Shown: piece by piece, positions 23,101 to 32,997 of the stretch
Position numbering within the stretch: the stretch's first letter is position 1
How the letters are laid out: each line of letters begins with the position of its first letter
Origin: Antedon mediterranea
Lineage: Eukaryota; Echinodermata; Crinoidea; Comatulida; Antedonidae
Length of the DNA stretch: 64,000 bases
NCBI RefSeq assembly: GCF_964355755.1
Contig: NC_092672.1
Location: forward strand, 35,646,501 to 35,710,500
Direction: 5' to 3'
Made by a program: the position numbers and the translations under genes
The notes under the pieces: model-generated
Databases searched by the model: none
What the model was told of the DNA's origin: nothing
Seen by the model: only the letters and a program-made list of their open reading frames with translations

Positions 23101-24390
23101 GCTATATTTGTACTATAGCTATATTTGCACTATAGCTCGCATATATTATAATTATAGCTTTCTTTTCTGCAGAAACACTTTGAATGAGTTTTCGCCGATT
23201 AGATTGCTCCGTGTCTATCCTAACGATCAGATATCAAACCAAACTTACACCGAAACAGCTCAAGCCAATGGGGAACCATGGATAAAACCTGCGAACACGT
23301 GCGCTGTCATCGGAAACTCTGGAATCCTGCAGGGGAGTAATTGCGGATTGGAAATTGATGCGCATGATTACGTGTTTCGTTCAAATATGGCGCCACTGGA
23401 AGGTTTCGAGAAAGATGTTGGAACAAGAACAAAATTAGTGACAATAAACAATGAAGAGGGAAGACATTACGACTGGTGCTCACATAATAAAAATGATAGC
23501 TGTTACCAAACGACGTATCGCTATCTGAACAATTTGAATAATTCCACTATTATATGGTTGACAAAAGCAAGCGGTTATTATCTCAAGATGAGTATGGTCA
23601 ATACTCTACGACTGTTTAAACCAAACATTGTATTAGCACGACCAAAAAGACTACTGAGCAAATATGTTAGAAGGTAAAGATCTATCTATACAAAATTATA
23701 ATAGCACTAAGCCGAAAACAATGTGTTTCTCTATCTCCTTAACCGGATACTAGCGCCGTTCTTTTATTCATCTATTTTAGAACCGCAAATTTGTACGAAA
23801 AATGTATCCATTGGACGGGTACCTACTAGTATCATTTAATTTAAAAAGTAGGCCTAGGAAATACCCAATGGCTCAAATGTACATCGAGCGGTCCGGCTGG
23901 TTTGTTGTCCTCAAGCTTTCCAATTTGGTAGTAGACCGTGTTTTTTTTTCATATGAGCTATGACCATTGTTTTAAAGTTGTCTAGACACGATCGTGACGA
24001 CTCGACTGGAAAACATGGGTAGGCCTACACCACATATTCGGGTTGATATTTATTATAATTTTCACATTCATGCATTGTTTGGTATGCTCTTTTAGTTAAA
24101 ATAATCACTACATATACATTTGTTTTCTTTCTAGGAGGTGGAATATTAGTAAGCCATCGTCGGGCCTTTACGTATTTTCGCTCGCTGGAAATATGTGTAG
24201 TAAAGTATCATTGTATGGATTTTACCCTTTCAATCAAACAGCCGAAGGGAAACCCGTCACATACCATTATTACGGAAACGCATCTTTTCATAATGGTCAC
24301 AATATACCAGAGGAATTTAAACTTTTAAAACAGCTGAATGCGTCTGGTGTTATTAGGTTGGTTACATCGCCTTGTAGGCCTACATCATAA
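20188..24390 (+). CDS. Alpha-2,8-sialyltransferase-like protein, copy 3 (296 aa, 3 exons)
   Basis: Exons 20188-20321, 23173-23673 and 24135-24390 join in phase 2 at both introns to a 296-aa open frame. Exon 1 starts with two Met codons, a KKK cytosolic stretch and a membrane segment (about residues 8-25) that differs clearly from copy 2. The catalytic part follows: motif L from about residue 84 with CAVIGNSGILQGSNCG and KDVGTRTKLVTIN, motif S at 219-244 (PSSGLYVFSLAGNMC, YGFYPF), motif III YHYYGN (255-260), and the VS pair His267 / Glu272. The C-terminus ends SPCRPTS. The family transfers sialic acid in alpha-2,8 linkage in the Golgi; the acceptor is unknown. Intron 1 contains MITEs, a LINE fragment, SINE S3 and, just before the exon 2 acceptor, a 17-bp minisatellite. 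Confidence 0.88.
20391..20720. mobile_element. Two palindromic MITEs, 'ttggttcccactag' family
   Basis: The region 20391-20605 is bounded by cgtggttcc...cccactagaac and gtcgctagtgggaaccaagc, with gacgcaaagtgctgtattgc inside. A partial relative follows at 20630-20720. A close relative of the first lies at 21421-21607. All are in intron 1 of sialyltransferase copy 3. Confidence 0.7.
20736..21325 (+). mobile_element. LINE 3' fragment
   Basis: A frame ending at 20912 reads LFDRYSNIQLPNIFKQFF and later RNSLRYPGPLSHF, the conserved end of LINE reverse transcriptases in this window. A 3' UTR follows with aagcttcattgagctt and a tail like acgaaataaaacgaataaat. Truncated and inactive. Confidence 0.65.
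21421..21607. mobile_element. Palindromic MITE, 'ttggttcccactag' family
   Basis: The ends gcgtggttcccactaaaacg and cgtcgctagtgggaaccaag are inverted, with a GC-rich core containing gacgcaaagtgatgtattgc. It is similar to the member at 20391. Confidence 0.7.
22435..22640 (-). mobile_element. tRNA(Leu/Ser)-like SINE, copy S3, internally deleted
   Basis: The same insertion as S1 by position within the duplicated block. Box A (gccgagcggttaagg) and box B (ggttcgagaccg) are visible on the minus strand, but most of the body between the head and the tail is gone. Confidence 0.75.
22840..23135. repeat. 17-bp minisatellite in intron 1 of copy 3
   Basis: About 16-17 units of actatagctatattcgt with an actatatct variant. 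The array ends some 40 bp before the exon 2 acceptor at 23171-23172, and so covers the expected branch-point region. The paralogous position in copy 1 (about 1978-2010) has only about two units, so the expansion is specific to this copy. Confidence 0.93.
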
Positions 24391-24758
24391 CATGTTGGTG
24401 TAAGGTCTGAGTGATGGCTACTGCTTTTTGTGTTTTTCCGCTCGACTAGGACGTCTTTATTTGTATGGCGTGCATCGACGTCAAATTGTATATTCAAGTT
24501 GTATACAGCTCCACGTATATAGGCCTACTATTTTTTTAAATCTTAATATGTATTATCCGCTGTTATTGGTATGGAGGAAATTAAAATGAATAAATAATTA
24601 AAGCAAATCAATAATTGAGTTGATTACACGGACCGTCCATTAGTTTATTACTTTGTTTGCTCGTGGGAGAAGTCTACCAAACCAACTAAACCATCATGCT
24701 CCCCTGCTGGGATAAAGTTGTTTTCACATTTTTTAAATTCGCACTTATTACCCGTCTA

Positions 24759-24970
24759 AAGCTGTGTCTACACTATCAAACCATGGAGAAATTTTCTCCA
24801 TGAACAAACTTTATGCGACAAAAAATGTGATGTGCCCATATGGATATGATGTCACAGTACTGCCATATTTAAGCATATCACTACCATATTTAAGCATATC
24901 ACTACCATATTTAAGCATATCACTACCATTATTTGGGCACATCACACTTTTTTTGTCAAACTAGTTTACT
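24759..24970. mobile_element. 'tctacactatcaaac' MITE with internal 21-bp repeat
   Basis: Starts with gctgtgtctacactatcaaa and ends near gtcaaactagttta. The core carries about 3.5 copies of the 21-bp unit atttaagcatatcactacca, an expansion of a motif present once or twice in other members. Partner of the partial element at 3608. Confidence 0.7.
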
Positions 24971-26168
24971 AAACACATCAGAGTACCCTTGTGTCCCTGT
25001 TTTAAATCTGGCACATTCTGACAATTTTTCATTTATCAAATCTATTATTTTAGACCCAAATACTGTGTCGCATAACATATTCTGCTGATCATGGAATTTG
25101 TGTGACAACAGTATAAATCTGTTTTAAGTTTATTTACGACGATATACCCACGGTAGTACACAACAATGTAAATTATTATTATTTATCATTTATAAACTAT
25201 TTTTAAATATGTATACACTGTCTGATTTTCTGGGTTTTTTTTATATAAGATGAAATAAAAAAATTAAATACTGTACATAAATACATGTGTTGATAATATA
25301 AATTTCAACCCGACAAGGGCTGTTCTAAAGAGATAAGAAAAACGCTAAACCTTGATGTTGAAATTAGGACTGTACCTGCAGTACTGTGTGAATGAGTAGT
25401 TAATATTTGTATAAAAATGTTATTTTGTTTAGGAAATGTAGCTACTTAAAGGAAAGCAAATTATTTTTGGGTAAAGTGAAAGAAGTTTAGATATGAATGT
25501 AATTTTTTTTAGGCCTATATCAATTTAATTTAGGTAAAATATTGTATCTGGGAAAAACTCAATAGGGCCTAAATAATTTAATATATGCCGACATGCACCG
25601 TTAAACCTTGATACAATTTCCTTAGGCCGTAACAGTAACAATAACCGAAATACTCTGGCATTGTGATTTATGCTACGCTTTTAAGCGTTTCATTGTTGGT
25701 GTATTAGGGCTGTATGATGATGCTAAACCTTTATCTGGCAATGGTGAACTGTGATTGCACCTGAAGACTAGTTATATATTTGAAAGTTAAGTTGAAAATA
25801 TTGTTGGGTTACCAGATTAAGCAAAAAGTTAAATCGATAAAGTAAAACAGAAAAGTACAAAGCTTGAAAACACAATTCCTTCGTCAGAGCGAAAGACGTT
25901 GGTCTACGTGCGTGTGTAAGGATCATTACATAATATTGGCATAAATACGTCTTAGTAAATAAAGGTATTATTGTTTATGAAATGTAGAGGGGCCTACTTG
26001 GAGCTAAATAAATTTTTTGTGAAAAGAAGTTTCGATTAAAATGTAATTTTGTTTATATCAATTTAATTTATGTAAAATATCTAGAAATTTAAACAAAATA
26101 AATAATATAGGACCTACCTAATTTAATACACCGTTAAACCTAGCTCAATTTCCTCCATTTTAAATGCA

Positions 26169-26884
26169 TTAAAGATGTATTGTTTCCCCCTGACAAAATA
26201 ATTCTTAAAATGTTTTTTTTAATACGCCATTTTAATGTCGTACCCTAATAGTTATCCACTTTGATAAAAAAAATGGATCGAAAAAAAAATGTATTTACCT
26301 AAAAAACTGTAATTTAAAGCAAAAAATAGTCAAAAATGGCTGCCAGTCGATGGGTTTTTGGTTGAATTTAACCAAGTATTGCCTATAGAGGGGCAAATAT
26401 TTGGAACCGTTTACCTGAAAACATAAAGTGTGAAACTAAAATCGGAAAATTTAAAAAGAAAATACAACAACTATTAATAAATAAATACTCACTCATGTAG
26501 AGTGCACTTTTGTTACTTTTACTTTTTATTTCTATTTGTACTTGTATTGTTTCATTTGCTAATTAGATATCTGTATTATAGGGTAATGCGTTTAAGAGCT
26601 TCGGCTCGTTGCATAACCCGTTTTGTATCAAATACGTTTTCCGTTCATTATGATTTAGATTAAACTTATAGAAATATTCTTGTAAAAGAAATACTGTGTA
26701 TATATATTTTGTTGATACAAATAAATGGTACGTATAGTACCGCGAATGATGATGATTTATTTGGTCATTTTATAAGTGAAACATTAATTTTTATTTTTTT
26801 TTTTTTAACGGAACAGAATAACATATTCAATGTCTGATTTATTAATCTTTACTTTTCATGTTTTTGGGGGACAATACATCTTTA
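26169..26884. mobile_element. 'ttaaagatgtattgtcccc' MITE interrupted by a LINE end
   Basis: The termini ttaaagatgtattgtttccc and ggggacaatacatctttaaa are inverted. The uninterrupted family members are 32560-32865 (opposite orientation) and 33260-33575. The interior match breaks near 26377 and resumes near 26755 around a LINE fragment. Confidence 0.75.
26377..26755 (+). mobile_element. LINE 3' end inserted in a MITE
   Basis: A frame from 26381 to the stop at 26498-26500 reads AYRGANIWNRLPENIKC followed by a basic end, the terminal segment of a LINE reverse transcriptase. The UTR after it contains agcttcggctcgttgcat and ends near gatacaaataaatgg. Confidence 0.7.
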
Positions 26885-27208
26885 AACCGAAATCATCCGG
26901 CATTGCTATTACCAAGCTTTAAAGTGTATTCATTGTTGGTGCATTCATGGGAAATATCCAAGTTTGACCATGCATGGATTAATTCATTGTTTGACAAAAA
27001 GATTCTTTTATTTTGCATTTCCATGGCAGAGGTCACTACGTAAAAATGGGGTTGGTCGCATGAGAGAATGACAAAAGAGTATAAAGTAAACATCATAAAA
27101 ATTCAAGAAAATAATATGGAAGGCAATCGCCGCCAAAAATGCAATTAAAAACACAACTTATTCGCGGAAATATACAACGTCATACGCGCAGAAACAACGA
27201 ACATTAAG

Positions 27209-27480
27209 CTTGGTTCCCACTAGCGACGTAACGCAACGCAACCTACGTAAGAACATGTCTTTCCAATACATGTTTGGTCCCGCCTGCGACTGTTTGGGTC
27301 GTCGGTTCCCACTTGTCGCAATACAGTACTTTTGTGATTACGCGTTGCAATACAGTACTTTGTGCGTCGCTGCGTTACGTCGCTAGTGGCAATCACGCTT
27401 CAATACGTCGCTGCGTTGCGTTACGTCGCTAGTGGCAATCACGCTTCAATATGTATGTCGTTGCGTTGCGTTGTTTGTGA
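27209..27480. mobile_element. Palindromic MITE, 'ttggttcccactag' family, with internal repeats
   Basis: Begins agcttggttcccactagcga and ends with the gttgcgttacgtcgctagtg repeats before a tttgtgagaaccacgcttt end. A cgtcgctgcgttgcgttacg unit is repeated about three times near 27365-27470. Confidence 0.6.
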
Positions 27481-27575
27481 GAACCACGCTTTACTCGCGT
27501 AGAAAAACGTAAAGCGGTAAAGCAGAAACGTAAAACGTACTCGCAGAAACGTACAACGTACACGCAGAAACGTAC

Positions 27576-29247
27576 ATCGTACCAAAGAATATATATCACA
27601 AGAATGAGTAATCCGCGATTTTCCCTGTAACAGTAATATTGTCCATGTGGTAGGGCGCCGCCATAAGTGTGGATATATCTGGGATGTATACAACTTTTTG
27701 TGACGGTTTCACTAATCAAAGGCTGGACCACCGGTAGTATTTTCATGATAAAAAATGTTATCAACTACATGCCAACATCATGTTAAATACTATTTGGATA
27801 TTTAATTGTTCGTTTTATGCAATTTATTTAGTAAAAACTGCCGTATAAACAGTTTGCTTTATCAACCGGGCGCTACGATAGCGTGACCGGGCGTGTTGGT
27901 GTTTACGCGTTTTCACGAAGGATAGTTTAATAATATTCCTATATTTAACTTGTTTCTGGTAAAACAAATAAATGTTAACGACATTTAACATTTTGTCCTA
28001 TTAATAACATGTATTTTATACTAATTTATATCATAAAAACAATACTTAATTTACCGGGCGTAGAGTAGTACACGGCAATGGTAAAGAATAGGCCGTGCTG
28101 AGTAACGATTCGTTGATTTTTGGTGTTGCTGTGGTTAGGCCTTTTTTGTGAACTAACTTAGCATGTTAGTAAATAATTGTCTGTAAAAGTGAATGTACAC
28201 TAGTTTGTTAATAAATATGTATTATAAAATAGTTTGCAATTGCAAAAACTATCATCATAATTCTATTTAATGTGACATGTATAATATCTATTAAATCAAG
28301 TAAAAAAAAAACATTTATTTGTTCAACAATGGCATTATATACAGTATAATATATATAGATGTGTACATAAATGAAAACATTAGTAATAATAATTTGGGGT
28401 CTTCTCTAGAAGAAATCAAGTTTCTTGTCTCGAGAAAGACCCCAGAAACAATACACATACGTCATTTAAACTAATACAATTTACTACATAAAATAATAAA
28501 TAAAAACGATGAAATAAAAATAGATACTTTCAGTGTACTACAATCATAATAATATTAAAATTAGTATAAAGAAATAAGATATTTTTTAAAATTGTTACGA
28601 AAAGTATAAAGAGATTTAAAATGCTTTAGTTTGTCATCAAGATCATTCCAGATTCGCGGTCCTGAAACAGAAATAAAATATTCGGAAATTTTCAGTCTAA
28701 AAGGAGGTACATCAAGATACTGAAATTTATTGTCGATACGTAAATTGTACTTGTGTGATTTTGTATGATGACTTAATAGATTAGACATTGTCACAGGGAG
28801 TTTGGTATTAAAGAATTGAAAAATAAAGGAAGCAATTTGTGTTGTAAATAGATCATGTAGACTAAGGATATTGAGTTTTTTAAGTAAAGGTTGGGAAGGG
28901 GCGAGATAGTGAGAGAAAGTAATAATACGGGCAGCACGTTTAATTTGTTTATTAAGTTTTTCTAAATTTGATGGGTAGTCGGCTGCCCAAATAATGTTGC
29001 AATAAAGAAGATGAGGTTGTATAAGGGTGTTATATAACAAGAGTAAGATATGTTGTGGAAAAAAATGTCTTAATTTACAAAGGATGCCAATTACTTTAGA
29101 TATCTTTTTAGATACATACGCTTATTTAGTATGTATACATCCGCTTTATGAGGGCGGGCATCACTCACTGGAGCTCTCTCTTACAAATTTCTCATGCAAA
29201 AATCGCGGAATACTCATTCTTGTGATATATATATTCTTTGATCGTAC
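27576..29247. mobile_element. Nonautonomous DNA transposon, copy 2, 7-bp TSD ATCGTAC
   Basis: The element 27583-29240 has the same ends as copy 1 (CAAAGAATATATATCACAAG) and perfect 7-bp flanks ATCGTAC (27576-27582 and 29241-29247). It follows copy 1 closely up to ttctattta at 28269, then contains an inserted LINE end, and resumes at ttatttagtatgtatacatc (about 29122). Without the LINE it would be about 0.8 kb, like copy 1. Confidence 0.9.
28270..29121 (-). mobile_element. LINE 3' fragment on the minus strand
   Basis: A 159-codon frame (29040-28561) reads as the end of a LINE reverse transcriptase: LLYCNIIWAADYPSNLEK, LNKQIKRAARIITFSHY, and SVSGPRIWNDLDDKLKHF with a basic end. The 3' UTR continues to about 28270. 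Comparison with copy 1 of the host transposon gives both boundaries. The catalytic core is absent. Confidence 0.85.
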
Positions 29248-29923
29248 TCACAGAAACATACAGCGTACTCGCAGAAACGTACGACGTACTCGCAGTACAA
29301 CGTACACGCAGAAACGTACAACGTACACGCAGAAACGTAAAATGTACTCGCAAAAACGTACAGCGTACTCGCAGAATCATACAACGTACTCGCCGAAACG
29401 TACAGCTTACTCGCAAAAACGTACAACGTAGGCCTACTTGCAGAAACGTAGGCCTACTTGCAGAAACGTACAACGTACTCGCAGAATCATACAACCTACT
29501 CGCAGAATCGTACAGCGTACTCGCAGAAACGTACTGCGTACTCGCAGAAACGTACAGCGTACTCGCAGAAACTCGCAGGCAAGACTTTGGGCTTTAAAGG
29601 ATGCCAGGTACGGGCAAAAAATTCTATTGATCATACTAATAATTATCGATTATAATAATATATTATGTTTCATCATTTTGGCGATTTTCATTGTGCCGCA
29701 CGATTTTGTTGAAACAAGCACGAATGTGCAATACTCGGGGTACAGCGAAAGAAGCTGTAATGACGTAACTACATAACTACATAGCGCTGTGGTGTGTGTC
29801 ACACATTGTGGCTTCCTAATTAAACAAATTAATTAACAAAAAAGCACGAATGTGCAATACTCGGGGTACAGAGAAAGAAGCTGTATACAGCAGACGTATA
29901 CAGTTAAAGTTAAAGAAAAATAG

Positions 29924-29998
29924 GTTTCGCCAGGGCTCTAACCGGGACCTTCTGCGTGTTAAGCAGACTTGACAATCACTACACTACTACGAAACCCA
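29924..29998 (-). pseudogene. tRNA-Val(AAC)-like sequence, degenerate
   Basis: On the minus strand it starts GGTTTCG and ends CGAAACC, a perfect 7-bp acceptor pairing. The anticodon arm is ctgcttaacacgcag with AAC in the loop, as in metazoan tRNA-Val. Box B is damaged (ggttagagccc instead of ggttcgagccc) and the D-arm side has extra bases. It is probably a tRNA pseudogene or tRNA-derived repeat. Confidence 0.55.
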
Positions 29999-30211
29999 CT
30001 TACACTAAAAATGTGGGTTACAGAAAGTTTTTTAATCCATTTAAATTACAAATAAATATGGTAATAAGCACAAAGAAAAATAAATGTGTAAAAGTGATAA
30101 TTACCGATTACACAAAATAAGTATTTAAAAAAATAATAAAAATAAGATATACTGTGTATAATTATCATATTGCGTATACAGTACTTTTCACCATAAAGTT
30201 TTAAAAAAAAG

Positions 30212-30285
30212 GTTTCGTCCGGGCTCGAACCAGGTACCATCTGCGTGTTAAGCAAACGTGATAACCACTACGCCAAGAAGCCGCA
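30212..30285 (-). tRNA. tRNA-Val(AAC)-like sequence with intact box B
   Basis: Minus strand: box A ggcgtagtggttatcac, anticodon arm tgcttaacacgca with AAC, and box B ggttcgagccc are all good. The acceptor stem (ggcttct against cgaaacc) has two mismatches. Flanks (tacataacgctgtggtgtg, cacattgtggcttct) repeat those of the 29924 copy, so the two arose by local duplication. It may be a gene with a drifted acceptor or a pseudogene. Confidence 0.45.
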
Positions 30286-31125
30286 TATAACCATATAACT
30301 ACATAACGCTGTGGTGTGTGTCACACATTGTGGCTTCTTAATTAACAAAAAATTAAAAATCCGGCTCTATAGCTTTGAGGACATGTCCCTGTAGTATATT
30401 CATGCCAAATCCCAGCTCAATACTACAACTAATAATGGAGGAGTAGTACTTTAAAAATCGCACTTTTTACTCAATAGTGTCCAGATGGAGCTGAGGAGGA
30501 GAAAATGAGTAAGTCCTAGACTCGGGTACCCCGAGTAAAAAAGGATTGTCCTAGGATAGTTCAAACATGGAGTTATAAATTCAAATTACACAGTAAAATC
30601 CCTATTCTTTTGTACACAAATGCTGTAAATAGATACTGCAGTTCTAAACAATTACTGTGTAAAAAATATTATCAGATGACTAAAATATAGGTAAAATAAC
30701 TTAAATTTTACGTTTCTTTGCGTTTTTATTCAACTTCATAGTATTTTTTTATTATCATGCTAGGCCTCAGCGAAATTATTAACTTTATACCCACCAACTT
30801 TTTTTCACTTTCTAGGGAGTCACCAAATAATGGTATCACATTGAGTAAACTACCTAACTACTTATAAAGTCTGTCTGGCTTTTAGAGCAGAATTTTTCTA
30901 AATATTATTTTATTTATTTTCTTCGTGATTTCTGTTGCACATATTTGTTTTATGTACATTTAACCATATCCTGATGATGATATAAAAATAATATTTTTAT
31001 ACCTCCTGATGATTATTTAACCAGATATATTATAATTATTTTTAATTCGTGCCTGACGTATGAGCTGCTTTTGGTTTCTTCAAAGATCTTATATACTATA
31101 CTTTGGTTTCTTCCAAATAAAAGTT

Positions 31126-31136
31126 GAGGGCGCTAT
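31126..31136 (+). promoter_or_regulatory. GAGGGCGCTAT promoter-proximal motif (TXNDC17)
   Basis: The exact 11-mer lies 149 bp before the TXNDC17 start codon. The same or nearly the same motif lies just upstream of NOC4L (40707), the membrane-protein gene (48516), CENPQ (62517) and the vWA gene (47932). It resembles the core of CTCF-type sites; its role here is inferred from position only. Confidence 0.45.
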
Positions 31137-31284
31137 TTTGGGACTTTCCCTTTTTGGTCATTTCGTTCTTCTTCTTCCCGATCTGCTGCTGCTGCTGTAC
31201 GCGTGGAGTCCAAGCTAGTTAGCTAGGCCAAGTAGGTGCACCTAACTTAATAAATCTCAGCTGCTCTGATAACTGATATACACG

Positions 31285-32131
31285 ATGGTTACTACTAGGA
31301 CTGTTGAAGGAATAGAAAGCCTACTATCTACACTTGATGAGTACAAGTCTTCTCAAGATGTGTACGTGTTGTTTTGCGGAGGCATCGACCCAGCTACTGG
31401 TAAAAGTTGGTGCCCGGATTGCGTGACAGGTGAGGCTAGGACCGGAGAGCGTTTGCGGCGCAGCGAATGTTTTAAGCTTCGGGCCTAGTAGGCCTAGTTT
31501 CTGACACTCACTAGCCTAGAGGCTACTGCACTCCTGCTTATGTTCTAACCTCCAATCAATGTATCATTTTCAGCTGAACCAATTGTTGAAGAGGGATTGA
31601 AAAAGGCAGCTGAATGCAGCATTTTTATACACTGTAATGTTGGTGATCGATCATAGTAAGTTACAAAATTAACAATTCATTAGTCCCACTTTTCTTGAGC
31701 CGAACGATTCGTCTCCGATTCAACATGCTATACTTGTTATGTTATACTGTATTCTTAGCAGAATTATTGCATTTATGTTCTTTAAACGATGTCTATTTCT
31801 AGCTGGAAAGATCCTAACAATGAGTTTCGAAAACATCCAGAATTTAAACTTACAGCTGTGCCTACACTGTTAAAACATGGAACGGTAAGCGCGCCGTCTG
31901 GCATTAGTTATTTTCATAATTTTTATGTAAAGCTCTGTCTACGCTATATCGTTGGCTACAATCCGCCCCTCAGAGATGGAACAGTTCCGTATTGATATAA
32001 TCTCCTTAAACTAGAAATATGTTATTTTATTGTTTTTTAAATTTATATTTTTTTTTTCGCAGCCGAATCGTTTAGTTGAAGATGAGTGTGCAAAGAAGGA
32101 ACTAGTTGAAATGTTGTTTGAGGAAGATTGA
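31285..32131 (+). CDS. TXNDC17: Thioredoxin domain-containing protein 17 (TRP14), 4 exons
   Basis: Exons 31285-31429, 31574-31655, 31803-31884 and 32063-32131 join with consistent phase to 125 codons plus stop, against 123 aa in human. The family is a small cytosolic thioredoxin-like oxidoreductase, reduced by thioredoxin reductase 1, that acts on low-molecular disulfides and in NF-kB-related signalling. The active site is KSWCPDCV (the WCPDC motif typical of this family rather than WCGPC), at the end of exon 1. Further hallmarks are [16 protein letters not shown], the cis-Pro loop in [11 protein letters not shown], and the end [16 protein letters not shown] overlaps the stop region at 32131-32137 and may be the polyadenylation signal. 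A GAGGGCGCTAT motif lies 149 bp upstream of the ATG. Transcription converges on NOC4L. Confidence 0.96.
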
Positions 32132-32559
32132 AATAAAGTAGATGAACGATTCCAGTTTACACCAATTTTATAATTTACAAATACAAGTAATTACTCTGTG
32201 TATGTCAACAATTTAATTTGATATGTATAAGTAAATTAACTGCATTACATTATAAGATCTTTATTTAGTTTAGTAAATTTAGTTTTGTCCACCAGCTTAC
32301 AAAAAAAAAGATTTGAAGTACTCGTTTTGGTTAACAGCTCTACTCGACGATACTGCAGTCTTTGCGGATAAGGACTTAATATCTGGTTTGTGTGTACTTT
32401 AAGAACCAGTATGTCTTTCGGAAGAAGACAACAGATGAATGACCGCAGCCGTTTGGTTTAAACTTCAGGCAAATGGAAGTTGTATTTATTTATCTTTGAG
32501 ATGATTGTTTGTGTATAAAGCGCATTTTAAATACGAATATAATAATATTCTGTTAAATT

Positions 32560-32865
32560 TTAAAGATGTATTGTCCCCAAAACATGAAAAATGAAGATTA
32601 ATTAAATTAGACTTTGAATAGGTTATTTTGTAGTTTTAATACAGTTAATCACTTCTGTAGAAAATGACAAAATAAATGGTTTAATCAACCAAAAACCCAT
32701 GGCTGGCAGCCAATTTTACTTTTTTTAATTACAGTTTTTTTCAGGTAAATAATTTTTTAGATCAAATTTTTGGTCAAAGTGGATAAATATTATGTGACAT
32801 TAAAATGGCATATTCAACAACAACATTTTAAATAGTTATTTTTTCAGGGGGACAATACATCTTTA
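32560..32865. mobile_element. 'ttaaagatgtattgtcccc' MITE, complete
   Basis: The ends ttttaaagatgtattgtccc and gggggacaatacatctttaa are inverted, the size is about 305 bp, and the interior has accaaaaacccatggctggc. It lies in the tail-to-tail space between TXNDC17 and NOC4L. The second complete copy at 33260 is in the opposite orientation, inside NOC4L intron 10. Confidence 0.8.
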
Positions 32866-32997
32866 AATGAATAAAATATTGATTGACTTCTCAATCTAGA
32901 CTTGCACAGGATTCTCAAAGGCTTAGATAAACCAAGTTAATGGAAAGCCTCACCTTTTAATGCAGATCTCTTGTGTTACTGTTTTCAAACCTACAAA

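Larger units (their letters stand above)
22028..26970. repeat. Segmental duplication block, right copy (partner 1045-5365)
   Basis: It contains SINE S3 (internally deleted), sialyltransferase exons 2 and 3 of copy 3, and the same 3' flank landmarks as the left block. Divergence is moderate, with many small indels, so the duplication is not recent. Confidence 0.85.
27490..29585. repeat. 21-bp minisatellite split by a transposon
   Basis: Units of cgtactcgcagaaacgtaca occupy 27490-27582 and 29241-29585. The transposon at 27583-29240 separates them, with the 7-bp repeat ATCGTAC, part of the minisatellite, on both sides. The unit length of 21 keeps all frames open and gives heptad-like spurious peptides on both strands. 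Confidence 0.92.
29600..31125. other. Intergenic spacer before TXNDC17
   Basis: Apart from the two tRNA-Val-like sequences and a short duplicated segment (agcacgaatgtgcaatactc at about 29717 and 29842), no gene is seen. The part from 30330 to 31100 is AT-rich without supported exons. Confidence 0.5.

Noticed and set aside
29027-29776. Several arginine- or cysteine-rich ORFs
   Set aside because: They are translations of the 21-bp minisatellite in all frames on both strands.
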